Assembly (NCBI GenBank): GCA_928724745.1
Contig: CAKMXJ010000003.1
Location: forward strand, 1,116,001-1,180,000
Direction of reading: 5' to 3'
Source of the DNA: Anthracocystis setariae
Lineage: Eukaryota > Basidiomycota > Ustilaginomycetes > Ustilaginales > Ustilaginaceae
DNA length: 64,000 bases
Part shown: piece after piece, positions 20,184-29,254 of the stretch
How the letters are laid out: the number at the start of each line of letters is the position of its first letter
Numbering within the stretch: position 1 is the stretch's first letter
Translations under genes and position numbers: made by a program
The notes under the pieces: generated by a model
What the model was told of the DNA's origin: nothing
The model's database searches: none
The model's input: only the letters and a program-made list of their open reading frames with translations

Positions 20184-22526
20184 TCAGAACAGATCTGATG
20201 CTTTTGTCCGTGGTCTGCCTTTGCTCTTCGGTACCACAATGGACGAAGAGCCTTGGGCCTCTTCTTCGTCAAAGTCGAATGTGAGCAACGACTTCGTCTT
20301 TGCTGCTTTGTCTTTCTTGCGTTTCTTTTCCCCTTGGCTCGTTGACGAAGCCTTGCCGGTTTCGCTACTGGCATCTTTGCGCTTCGATCTGGCCTGAAAC
20401 ACGACCCCTGAACCTGAAGCTGGGTCTTGCATCTTGGGCTGCACCGTCCGAATACCGTCGTCGCCGTCAGAACCTTCGTCATCGGACTCAAAGATCGCCT
20501 TGAACACATCTTTGCCTGGTTTCGAGTACGTCAGCGTATCCCTCCCCTGCCTTTCATCGTCGCCCAACCCAACTTCGCCCAATCCTCCGTCATCCTCCAC
20601 TCCTCTTGGGGCTGGAGTATGATCAGCAGCCTGCGCCTCGAGCGAGAGCGGCGTGGGGCCAGCCGCCAGAGTCTTCAGCAGCTCCTTGTTGCGTTCCCAA
20701 TGCTGATCGACCTTGATCTCGGATTTGTCCATTGTAGACTTTGTCAGACCGTAGAATAGATCTTCATTCTCTCCCAAGTCAGGTCTTCCAGCTTTGCCGA
20801 TTGGGGTCTGGCCCTCTGGTTTCGCACCTCGGCGCTTGCGGGAAGTTGCCGGCTCAGGCACACCAAAGCGCTTGCAAAGCAGCCTCTCTGGTGCCCAAGG
20901 CTCAATTGTACGAGTGAGATGGCCAAAGTTGCCCACCTGCGCTGCTTTCTGAGGTATCGAGAGTTCCCCGGGTGGGGCGAGATTCGGTGTTGGGTCTTCC
21001 ATCTGCCTCCCCGAGGTTGAGGCATCCTTTGGGGTGGGATGGCGCAATCCAGGAGTGGCAGAAGTTGCTTTTGCCTCATGTGCCAATACGGCTGCGCTTG
21101 CGGTAGTGAATCTGCTTGCAATCGCTGAGCTCATCGGACGGAAATTGGCTGCACTCTTGGCAAACTCGTGCAGCTCGTCAGACAGTTCTTGCGCCGTCAT
21201 ATGCGACGGCACAGGTAGCCGCCTAGCATGTTCGGAGGAGGCATCGATTTGACCTTGAAGGTATTCGTGGTACCGCTGCCTCTTCGCCTCATCCGTGCTG
21301 AAGGATGTGGATCCTTGTAGAGCTTGCTTCGCCGTTGCGACATCAAGGCGCGGAACTTCTACGGATTGCGGCAGTGGAGATCGATTCGAAGCAGGAAGCA
21401 GGGCATTATGTTCAGCAGCAAGCCGCTCACGAGCTTTTTCCGAGAGAAAGGCAGCGATGCTTGGAGGTGGGCCAGGGATTTTAGCTTCTCCGAGCAGCTG
21501 ACCGCGTGATGCCGGAGACATCTTGTCTTGCTTTGTACCTGTCGATAGGGTGGAGCCATATCGCTTCCATATCCTGCTTGGATCTGGTAGCCACCCATCC
21601 GGAATAGGATGATGTTGGAACACTGGTTCCGGAGGCGAAGGATGCGCAGCTAGGCGGAAGCCAGAAGGAAGCGGGCGGCCATCTGGCCACACCTCTGCTC
21701 CCCTGCTTGCGGTCATCGATGTTGCTGGCGTCCTTGCTTCAGTTCTGCCAGCGAGCTCTTCATGCAAGCTTGGCCGAGCATCGGCCCCTAATCCTCTACG
21801 CGATCGAACGGGAGAGGACGTGAGCAGTGGGGTCGGTGGCGGGGCGTGAAGATGCTTCAGATCCTCCAAAGTGACAGTCGATGATGTTGCGATACTATTC
21901 CCACTCGAGATCAGGCTGTGGAGTCGAAGTCTCTTGTTTGCATCCACTCTAGGACCGAGGCCCTGACCGTCCTTCCAACCCATCCGTCGGAGCAAGCGGA
22001 GGCCAAGACTGCCGCTGTCGCCGGAAACAAGGTGTTCCAAGATGGAATCGGATGATCTGCCTTTCTGTCCAATTCCATCTGGTCGGATCCCAGCAATAGC
22101 GCCATCGTAGCTTGCTTGTCCTGCTGCTGCTGAGATAGCTGTAACTTGCTGTGCGCGCTTCCAATCCTCCAGGTCTTCCTCGTCCATGAAATCTTCTGGA
22201 CGGCTACCACCCGTTTGCTGTGCCTGCTTGCCTGCTGCCTTGTCGCCGCGGGAAGAGCGGAACGAGCCTGGCGTCCATCCCTCTTTCGAGCCAACGGTGT
22301 TGAAGTAGCCTGCCGAGAAGCCTCCAGTGAAAGCGCCGTGGAATCTTCTTCTGCCTTGAGCATCTCGGGCTTCCTGCTGCCAGATTGGTTTGAGCTCGTT
22401 CGGATCCTTCTTGTGGGAGCTGAGGTCCGGCAACGGCGTCCCTACCAAGCAGAAATTCGCCGTGAGCGTGGCCAGCTCGTCATCGTCCACATCTCTGAGT
22501 CTGCGCCGCAGGCGACCGGTCGCCAT
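20184..22526 (-). CDS. G-patch domain protein, GPATCH1-like
   Basis: A protein of 780 residues from the ATG at 22526 (MATGRLRRRLRDVDDDELAT); an upstream in-frame ATG at 22613 would add 29 unrelated residues and is less likely. The N-terminal DUF1604-type block is clear: LVGTPLPDL, then RRFHGAFTGGFSAGYFNTVG, KEGWTPGSFRSSR and PEDFMDEEDLEDW. A G-patch follows (~175-195, LRLLRRMGWKDGQGLGPRV). The WxPERLLCKRFGVP motif around residue 530 and acidic/basic Lys-rich tails also match GPATCH1. Family members are spliceosome-associated (C-complex) proteins whose G-patch activates a DEAH helicase. No intron is required. Confidence 0.92.
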   Translation of the reverse strand: MATGRLRRRLRDVDDDELATLTANFCLVGTPLPDLSSHKKDPNELKPIWQQEARDAQGRRRFHGAFTGGFSAGYFNTVGSKEGWTPGSFRSSRGDKAAGKQAQQTGGSRPEDFMDEEDLEDWKRAQQVTAISAAAGQASYDGAIAGIRPDGIGQKGRSSDSILEHLVSGDSGSLGLRLLRRMGWKDGQGLGPRVDANKRLRLHSLISSGNSIATSSTVTLEDLKHLHAPPPTPLLTSSPVRSRRGLGADARPSLHEELAGRTEARTPATSMTASRGAEVWPDGRPLPSGFRLAAHPSPPEPVFQHHPIPDGWLPDPSRIWKRYGSTLSTGTKQDKMSPASRGQLLGEAKIPGPPPSIAAFLSEKARERLAAEHNALLPASNRSPLPQSVEVPRLDVATAKQALQGSTSFSTDEAKRQRYHEYLQGQIDASSEHARRLPVPSHMTAQELSDELHEFAKSAANFRPMSSAIASRFTTASAAVLAHEAKATSATPGLRHPTPKDASTSGRQMEDPTPNLAPPGELSIPQKAAQVGNFGHLTRTIEPWAPERLLCKRFGVPEPATSRKRRGAKPEGQTPIGKAGRPDLGENEDLFYGLTKSTMDKSEIKVDQHWERNKELLKTLAAGPTPLSLEAQAADHTPAPRGVEDDGGLGEVGLGDDERQGRDTLTYSKPGKDVFKAIFESDDEGSDGDDGIRTVQPKMQDPASGSGVVFQARSKRKDASSETGKASSTSQGEKKRKKDKAAKTKSLLTFDFDEEEAQGSSSIVVPKSKGRPRTKASDLF

Positions 22527-22981
22527 CGATGCCGAGCAGTTGAAGACGATGGAAGTTGTTGGGAAGCGAGGGTTCAAACAGAGATTGGTGTTGGTTACCA
22601 CGTGTGGAGGCACCGAGTCTCAAATTACGTTTGCCGATATCCGAGGATTCGTCGACTTGATCAGGAAGCATCAGAGGAGGCCTTTGGCCAGCAGGCGTGC
22701 GCTTGTATTCGACGGCATCCAAAGGGGATTCGACGAGGTTTCGACAAGTTGACAACGCTGTTCGAAAGAGCCTGAAGCTGGTTTAACAAGAGCACTCACT
22801 GGCTCGATATAATCACAAAGGAGCCGAAATGCTAAAGTCGGTTTCGTCGAACATGCCAAACAGTTCAAAGGCTCATGTAGGAAAAAGAAGAGACAATCAA
22901 TGCACGCTGGGCAGTGAGAACAAGATGGCAATTGACAGGAGCGATATAGAGATTAACAGAGAAACTTCCTTTAGTCAAAGT
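22527..22981. promoter_or_regulatory. Promoter side of GPATCH1-like gene and 3' side of ornithine decarboxylase
   Basis: 455 bp between two tandem - strand genes. I see no distinctive motif. Confidence 0.4.
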
Positions 22982-24430
22982 TTATGGGAGCAACAGTTGA
23001 CGAACAACCTCGGCATCTTGTCCGGCGCCAAGGGTGTAACGCACTTCTGATCGTTGGATGCCGTTGAAGGTGGAAGCAGCGCAGATGGTATAGGCTCCCA
23101 TGTCCTCCCAGACAAGCCAATCGCCCACTTTGAGACCCTTCGGAAGCTGGACGAGGTCCCGAACACAGTCGATCGAGTCGCACGTAGGACCCCAGACGCT
23201 GCAGGTCTGAAGTGTTTTGGCCTCACGCTCGTCGGCCGTGTCCGAGTCAGCGATGGGAGCGACGCCTGGCGAAGCGATGGTGGGCTGATAGGCATACTCG
23301 TGACCAAGCGTGAGCACCTTTGGATGGCAAGTGACGTGGTCAAAGATGACGCAGTTGAACGAACCGTAGAGACCGTCGTTCTGGTAGTACATGACCTGCG
23401 GCTTGGTGGCGTCCTCGACGGCGACGGCAGCGTTGGAATCGTTTCGACGCGCAGCGATGATGTTGGTAGCAAGGGTGAAGGCCGAATGGACGTAGAAACG
23501 ACCGGGCTCGGCGATGATCCTGAGACCATTGGGCTTGCCGACAACTGCCTTTCCACCGGGAGCAAAGTCCTCGTCGGGAAAGTAGTGGTCGATGGCGGGA
23601 CCCAGGACGTTGGCAACCATCTCAAAGTTGTCGTGGCCGAAACCGCCGCCGATGTCGAGCAAATCGAAGGTGTACCCTGCGTCCTTGCCCATCTGGAAGG
23701 CACGACGAGCTCGGTAGACAGCATCGCGGAACGAGTCTGGGTCGTAGCAGCCAGAACCAACGTGGAAGCTGACGCCAACAACGTCGAGATCGAGCTGGCG
23801 CGCACGGTGGAGCAAAGCGGGGACCGAGTCGAGAGGGGCGCCGAACTTGAGGCCAAGCTGGCAAACACTCTTGGAGTCGTCGGTGAGGATGCGGACAACG
23901 AGCTTGCAGGAAGGATGGTAACGCTTCATCTTTTCGAGCTCATCGGCGTTGTCAAAGGTGGTGAGAGCGACATTGTTGGCGGCTGCGTGGCGTACGAAGC
24001 TGGCTGCCTTGCAGGGATTGGCGTAGATGATTCTGGCTGGGTTGATGCCAAGCTTGAGCACGGCCTCGATCTCAGCGTTGGAGGCGCAATCGAAACCTGT
24101 ACCGAGCGAGGCGAGCAGGCGCAAAACGTAGGGATCCGGGTTGCATTTCACAGCGTAGAAGGGAACGATGCGAGGCAGAGCTCGGATCCATCGGAGGTGC
24201 TGGCGGTAGACCTCGGAAAGGTCAGCGATGAAAAAGGCATTCTCTCCGTTGGCCTCGCAACCGTGGATGTCGATGTCTTGCAGAACGCGCTTGAGCTGCG
24301 AATCAAAGTCGCCATGATAGATGGGCTTATGGCCGTCGATGGGCTTGACGAAGTCGGAATCACCGTCAAGCGGAGGTGTGTCAGCACGGAAGCGCTGCAT
24401 GTGCGTCAAAGCAACGTAGGCAACGGCCAT
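22982..24430 (-). CDS. SPE1: Ornithine decarboxylase
   Basis: A 482-residue enzyme from ATG at 24430 (MAVAYVALTHMQRFRAD) that makes putrescine from ornithine, the first committed step of polyamine synthesis in the cytosol. Group IV decarboxylase features are intact: PLP lysine in PFYAVKCNPDP (about residue 91), GTGFDCASNAEIE, FHVGSGC, the phosphate-binding LLDIGGGFG, EPGRFYV, and the active-site Cys of WGPTCDSIDC (about residue 416) used across the dimer interface. Length matches fungal ODC. The leader upstream may be long and holds a (GCT)12 repeat. In other eukaryotes the enzyme is controlled by antizyme; no antizyme gene is in this window. Confidence 0.97.
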   Translation of the reverse strand: MAVAYVALTHMQRFRADTPPLDGDSDFVKPIDGHKPIYHGDFDSQLKRVLQDIDIHGCEANGENAFFIADLSEVYRQHLRWIRALPRIVPFYAVKCNPDPYVLRLLASLGTGFDCASNAEIEAVLKLGINPARIIYANPCKAASFVRHAAANNVALTTFDNADELEKMKRYHPSCKLVVRILTDDSKSVCQLGLKFGAPLDSVPALLHRARQLDLDVVGVSFHVGSGCYDPDSFRDAVYRARRAFQMGKDAGYTFDLLDIGGGFGHDNFEMVANVLGPAIDHYFPDEDFAPGGKAVVGKPNGLRIIAEPGRFYVHSAFTLATNIIAARRNDSNAAVAVEDATKPQVMYYQNDGLYGSFNCVIFDHVTCHPKVLTLGHEYAYQPTIASPGVAPIADSDTADEREAKTLQTCSVWGPTCDSIDCVRDLVQLPKGLKVGDWLVWEDMGAYTICAASTFNGIQRSEVRYTLGAGQDAEVVRQLLLP

Positions 24431-24793
24431 GGGCAAAGAGATCTAGGAGCTGCCGGTTGCGATCGACAGCAGTGCAAACGGAGAGTGCAAACGGGAGAAG
24501 GACCAGAGAATGTTCAGGTAGGGACGCGCAGCGCACAACAAGGCATGTTGGCGAGGTGGAAGATGGCAATGGTGAAGGCGAGGTTCCGAACGTCAGACAG
24601 AGAGGACAAGGATGAAAGACAAGATATAGGAAAATCCGATTCGAGATGTTACCAGACCAGCGCCATGATTTGTTAGATGATTCTGAGAAGGCGGTGTGCT
24701 CTTTACGCACGACTTTAGCCAGAGCTTGGTGCTGCAATTTCGCAAAAGTGAATGAAGCGTGACGTCGCTCGAGGGCTTTGGGGTTTTGGTCAA

Positions 24794-24794
<1 letters not shown>

Positions 24795-24831
<37 letters not shown>
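24795..24831. repeat. (GCT)12 microsatellite upstream of ornithine decarboxylase
   Basis: Twelve perfect GCT units about 365-400 bp upstream of the ornithine decarboxylase ATG. They are outside any coding region I can support. Confidence 0.95.
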
Positions 24832-24834
<3 letters not shown>

Positions 24835-25498
24835 GTAAGCTGGACACTGGGAAAGTCCACGCAACCAGCAGCGTCAACAGAGGCGGCCAAAATTATTCTA
24901 CTACTCTCTGTATAAGCTGCGGTCCTCTCATTTAGACTTGCTTGCCTCTCAGCTAAAATTCCATCGAAATTCACATACAGTACACACCAAGTAAGTACTA
25001 AGAAAAAAAATTCAAACTCAAATTCGCAGAGTTTAGTCTACTTTGCTGTGGTTGCAGATCCGCCGCTTTCAAACGATTGATTTTCGGCGACTCCGTTCGA
25101 AGGATTCTCGCATCAGCTACAGTGCTGTATTGCACAGTTCTGGCTGGTGAAACTTGAGCTTGAGCCACTGCCGGCTTGGCTCTATTCGCCATTTCTCATG
25201 CACGCTACTTCCCCTATATTTAACACCTTTTTCGCCCGTCTCGCTACTTTTGCGCCCACGCCCTATTTCCTCGCCTCGGTAGTGTAGGCACGATTCGGGA
25301 CAAAAATTTGATTTGATTTGATTTGGTTGCGCTAGGAATTTCGGTGTGTTGAGTGTTTGGTGGACTCGCTCTTGTGAAATCCTTTAGTGTGTAGTGCGCG
25401 AGACCCTGCACTAGCCGCAAACTATTCACATTCAGTGATTGGGCTGGCTGTACAGAGTACTCTGTGGAATTTTTTGCCTTTTCCGAGAGACCGCTTTG

Positions 25499-25527
25499 CC
25501 CCCAACCCCAACCCCAACCCCAACCCT
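25499..25527. repeat. CCCCAA tandem run, four-plus units (G-quadruplex-type on the - strand)
   Basis: Runs of four C separated by AA repeat four times, about 185-210 bp upstream of the desaturase ATG. The complementary strand reads GGGG-TT repeated, a classical four-tract G-quadruplex pattern. It is not the TTAGGG telomere repeat. Confidence 0.9.
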
Positions 25528-25709
25528 TCCGTCGAGGGCGCAGGTGGCAAGCTTCCAAGGCCCCAGATAGTATTAATGCGATCGTCTCGGACCCCTTCAG
25601 CCTTCCATCTTCCCCTCACGCCACCCTCAACCCATCTTCTCGGCTGTTCGCTTCGTCTTCTCTCTTCTCTTCCTTCGCTCGTTAAGCCGCTCGAGTACGA
25701 TCTACAATC

Positions 25710-27176
25710 ATGTCGTCCGCTGTGGCTCCTAACGTCAGCGCTGCCGGTCAGCGAGCTGGCAAGAAAGCCACCGTTTCCGCTTCTGAGAAGCCTACCAAGA
25801 CCCAAGTCCGCTACTCTCACCGTAAGGCAGCTGTCTACGACGAGAAGGACATCCCTACCTTTGACGTTCCTTCCTTCACCGTCAAGGACTTGCTTTCAGC
25901 CATCCCAGCGCAATGCTTCGAGCGCTCGGCCTTCAAGTCGTTCACCTATGTCTTTGCCGATTTCGCTATGATTGCAGCCCTCGGCTTTGCCGCTAGTTAC
26001 ATTGACCCTACCGTTGCCAGCACCTTCTCTGGCCTCAAGTCCAATGCGCTTTCTCCCTACGTGTCGATCGGCCTCCAGCAGGCTGCTGCGCGCTTCGTTG
26101 CCTGGTCCACCTACTGGATCCTTCAGGGTATGGTCTTTACCGGCGTCTGGGTCATCGCTCACGAATGCGGTCACCAGAGTTTCAGTGCCAGCAAGACACT
26201 CAACAATGCCGTCGGTTGGGTCCTTCACTCGGCGCTCCTCGTTCCTTACCACTCCTGGAGAATCTCGCACGCTCGCCACCACGCTGCCACCGGTCACCTC
26301 ACTCGCGATGAGGTCTTTGTTCCTCGTTCGCGTAGCCAGCGTGGCCGCCTTCCTCTCCAGCCTGCCCCCAAGTCCGGTGACGACTCCAACGACGAGGATG
26401 CCGTCGAGAAGGAAGTGGGCGCCGCCAAAGTGGACGAGACCTGGGCTGAGTGGCTCGCCGAGGTCCTCGAGGATGCTCCTCTCTACAACCTTTTCTACAT
26501 CTTTGTTCAGCAACTGCTCGGCTGGCCCCTGTACCTTCTCAGGAACGCCTCTGGTCAGCTTCACTACCCCAAGTACACCAACCACTTCAACCCCAACGCC
26601 ATCATCTTTGACAAGCGCCACCGATCCCAGATCGTTGTTTCGGACATTGGCATCGCCGTCACTCTGGCTTCGCTCGGTGCTTGGGGCATGCTTTCTAAGG
26701 GTGGCTTCACCGATGTGTTCCGATACTACGTCATTCCTTACCTGTGGTGCAACCACTGGCTCGTTATGATCACCTACCTCCAGCACACCGACCCCGCTCT
26801 TCCTCACTACAAGGCCGAGGTGTGGACCTTCCCCCGTGGCGCTCTGTGCACCATTGACCGCAACTGGCTCGGCCCCGTCGGTCCCTACCTGTTCCACGGT
26901 ATCTCTGAGACCCATGTCCTCCATCACGTCTCGAGCAAGATCCCCCACTACAACGCTTGGGAGGCTACCGAGGCTCTCAAGGCTCGCCTTGGCAAGCACT
27001 ACTACAAGAGCACCGAGAACGTGTTTGTGTCTTTGTGGAAGAGCATCAACACGTGCAAGTTTGTCGACGAGAACGACCAGGTTGCCTTTTACCGCACCGT
27101 TGACGGTGTTCCCCACCGTGTCGTTTCGCCTGACAGCACCTACGCTTCTGACTCGGGCATTGGCATGTCGGAGTAA
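25710..27176 (+). CDS. FAD2: Delta12 fatty-acid (oleate) desaturase, membrane-bound
   Basis: A 488-residue ER desaturase that turns oleate into linoleate. All three His boxes of the di-iron site are visible: HECGH (about 151-155), HARHH (about 187-191, within SWRISHARHHAATGHLTRDE) and HVLHH (about 402-406). The order and the ETHVLHHVSSKIPHYNAWEA context match fungal Delta12 rather than Delta9 enzymes, and there is no fused cytochrome b5. Hydrophobic segments flank the boxes. A charged loop with Asp/Glu (DDSNDEDAVEKEVG) sits between the second and third boxes. The start follows a pyrimidine-rich leader. Codon use is strongly biased to C-ending codons, suggesting high expression. A Delta15 or bifunctional activity cannot be excluded. 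Confidence 0.93.
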   Translation: MSSAVAPNVSAAGQRAGKKATVSASEKPTKTQVRYSHRKAAVYDEKDIPTFDVPSFTVKDLLSAIPAQCFERSAFKSFTYVFADFAMIAALGFAASYIDPTVASTFSGLKSNALSPYVSIGLQQAAARFVAWSTYWILQGMVFTGVWVIAHECGHQSFSASKTLNNAVGWVLHSALLVPYHSWRISHARHHAATGHLTRDEVFVPRSRSQRGRLPLQPAPKSGDDSNDEDAVEKEVGAAKVDETWAEWLAEVLEDAPLYNLFYIFVQQLLGWPLYLLRNASGQLHYPKYTNHFNPNAIIFDKRHRSQIVVSDIGIAVTLASLGAWGMLSKGGFTDVFRYYVIPYLWCNHWLVMITYLQHTDPALPHYKAEVWTFPRGALCTIDRNWLGPVGPYLFHGISETHVLHHVSSKIPHYNAWEATEALKARLGKHYYKSTENVFVSLWKSINTCKFVDENDQVAFYRTVDGVPHRVVSPDSTYASDSGIGMSE

Positions 27177-27418
27177 GATGCTTCATCGTTGGCTGTTGAC
27201 ACGGCGCATTTCATCTCCATCATCGAAACGTTGATAAACAAAGTCAGCCCGCTGTGGTGACCAACAGTCACGGCAAGGCGTTGTTTTTACACCTTTGTTT
27301 CATATCACTTTTTTTTTCTTCCTTCGAATTCAATGGTTTTAGCTGAGAATGTAGACGAATTTTCACATGGCAAACGGTATTGGGAGTGGAGGGATCAGCT
27401 GAGTTTGGTGTGTGGCCA

Positions 27419-28693
27419 TTACTGAGCGTAGAGATCCTTGACGTGGCGGGAGATGATGAGTTTTTGGATCTGGTCTGTGCCTTCGTAGAGGCGGAAGATG
27501 CGGGCGTCTCTGTAGAGTTTTTCGACGGGGGATTCGGTGTTGAAGCCTAGGCCGCCGAAGATTTGGACGGCGGAGTCGACGTTGAAATGGGCAGCTTCTC
27601 CTGCACGGTATTTTGCCATGGAGGCGTAGAAGGAGTTGCGTTGACCTGAGTCTTTTGCCCAGGAGGCTTTCCAGACGAGGTTGCGTGCGCCTTCGACGTA
27701 CATTTGCATGTCTGCGAGGAGGAAGGCGATGGCTTGATGGTCGATGATGGGTTTGCCCATAGTTTTGCGTTGTTGGGCGTAGGCTACGGCTTCGTGAAGG
27801 GCACGTTGGGCGACTCCGACAGCGCCAGCGGCAACAAGAGGTCGCGTGATGTCGAAAGCTCCCATGGCGGTTTTAAAACCATCGCCAGGTTGACCGAGGA
27901 CGTTGGATTCGGGAACAACGACGTTTTCAAACGTGATCTGACGCGTGTCCGAGCAACGTTGACCCATGTTGATTTCCTTTTTACCAACGTGAATGCCAGC
28001 AGTGTCGGCATCGACAACAAAGCCAGTCATCGACTTGGCCGCTTTGGCATTGGCATCGGTCTTGGCAAGAACAAAGTACCAATTGGCTTTACCACCATTG
28101 GTGATCCACATCTTGGAGCCATTGATGACCCATTTGTCACCCTGCTTTTCAGCCTTGGTGGCGATGTTGGCTACATCCGAACCAGCACCGGGTTCAGTGA
28201 CACAGTAGGCCGCCATAAGTGGCTCCTCGGTCATACGTCCCAGATACTTTTGCTTGATCTCATGCGAGGCAGAGACGAGCAGCGGAGCTTCAGCCAACCC
28301 ATTCGCCTCCATGGCGGTTTGGATACCGGAGCAACCGAACGCGAGCTCCTCCGAAATTAGAGCACACTCCATCAAACCAAGACCAGGACCACCGTACTGT
28401 TCGGGGATGTGCGTGTTGAGAAGACCCACCTCCCAAGCCTTCTTGATGATCTCGGTGGGGTACTCCATGGTCTGGTCATGGTGACGTGCGTTGGGGATGA
28501 TTTCTTCACGCGCAAACTTGCGCGCAAGATCACGGTACGCCTCCTGGTCTTCGCTCAGACCGAACGAAACTCCAGTGCTCTCGACGGGCGTCGAGTAGGG
28601 ACGAGCCGCTCGACAGGCAACCAACGCTGCCTTGTTGGCCGAAGTCATGGCACGGCTGCTGCCGGCAACAGCTCTCTTTGCGAAAAGCGACAT
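27419..28693 (-). CDS. Acyl-CoA dehydrogenase, mitochondrial (medium-chain type)
   Basis: The first ATG in the frame is at 28693 and gives 424 residues. The N-terminus ([34 protein letters not shown]) is a typical mitochondrial presequence. The enzyme is a flavoprotein of the first beta-oxidation step, giving electrons to ETF. Seen motifs: [20 protein letters not shown] (FAD/acyl binding), [38 protein letters not shown] and [16 protein letters not shown], where the Glu of YEGT is the catalytic base position of medium-chain enzymes. The alignment-like pattern is closest to ACADM. It ends 242 bp from the convergent desaturase gene. Chain-length specificity is inferred, not shown. Confidence 0.93.
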   Translation of the reverse strand: MSLFAKRAVAGSSRAMTSANKAALVACRAARPYSTPVESTGVSFGLSEDQEAYRDLARKFAREEIIPNARHHDQTMEYPTEIIKKAWEVGLLNTHIPEQYGGPGLGLMECALISEELAFGCSGIQTAMEANGLAEAPLLVSASHEIKQKYLGRMTEEPLMAAYCVTEPGAGSDVANIATKAEKQGDKWVINGSKMWITNGGKANWYFVLAKTDANAKAAKSMTGFVVDADTAGIHVGKKEINMGQRCSDTRQITFENVVVPESNVLGQPGDGFKTAMGAFDITRPLVAAGAVGVAQRALHEAVAYAQQRKTMGKPIIDHQAIAFLLADMQMYVEGARNLVWKASWAKDSGQRNSFYASMAKYRAGEAAHFNVDSAVQIFGGLGFNTESPVEKLYRDARIFRLYEGTDQIQKLIISRHVKDLYAQ

Positions 28694-29254
28694 CTCTTGA
28701 AAGGCGACAGAAATCGGCGCGACGATAGCAAACGTCAAGGTGTTGACAGTGAGAGATCTAAGCCACGGAAGATTGGTGTTTGTATTCCAGCTCAAGACAC
28801 AGCACGACGATAGAGCCGCTTAGGGGGTTCTGCTTGGAAAGGCAAGGCCGCATTCAGAAGCCGCGCTTGCGCCTGCCAGACAAGGTGCCCTTGCCACCTC
28901 AGTGTGTTGGCCTCTATCGCGGAAAGCGCGCTTCTGCCAAAACCAAAAAAAAAGGGCTGCGACGCTCTCTCTCGCGCGCCGGTATCTCGCTCTTCAATCT
29001 TACCGAAGCATTTCACAGTCGTTGCATTTCACGTTCAATTCACTGTCGAGTGGCTCCGATCCGATGTGTATAAAGATCGGGCGATCATTTGGCTTCCATC
29101 GGGAAAGTTCATCTGTCTGTCGAATAAGCCTTTTTGCGTCTCCTTGGCAAAATGGAGCGACTCGATGTCCTTGCACTGCACACATTCACGATGGACAGGT
29201 AAGTGCGCTTTGACAATTAGGCTAGTAATACAAGGGTAGTGGTATCAAAGCACA
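28694..29254. promoter_or_regulatory. Promoter side of acyl-CoA dehydrogenase, 3' side of the urbs1-like gene
   Basis: 561 bp between tandem - strand genes. No clear element recognised. Confidence 0.4.

Larger units (their letters stand above)
24431..25709. promoter_or_regulatory. 1.28-kb divergent promoter region, ornithine decarboxylase / Delta12 desaturase
   Basis: It contains a (GCT)12 microsatellite (24795-24831), TACAGTAC at 24976-24983, a GTAAGT sequence at 24991 on the + strand that could be the donor of a 5'-UTR intron of the desaturase gene, ATTTG repeats near 25307-25328, and a CCCCAA tandem run at 25499-25527. The last ~100 bp before the desaturase ATG are pyrimidine-rich, as in strongly expressed fungal genes. 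Confidence 0.55.

Noticed and set aside
23054..24676. A 540-codon frame antisense to ornithine decarboxylase, and a 406-codon frame antisense to the desaturase (25896-27116)
   Set aside because: Both are shadows of strongly biased genes and carry no domain or start context of their own.
25499..25527. CCCCAA run read as a telomere or interstitial telomere repeat
   Set aside because: Smut telomeres are of the TTAGGG type; this run is short, internal and between two genes.
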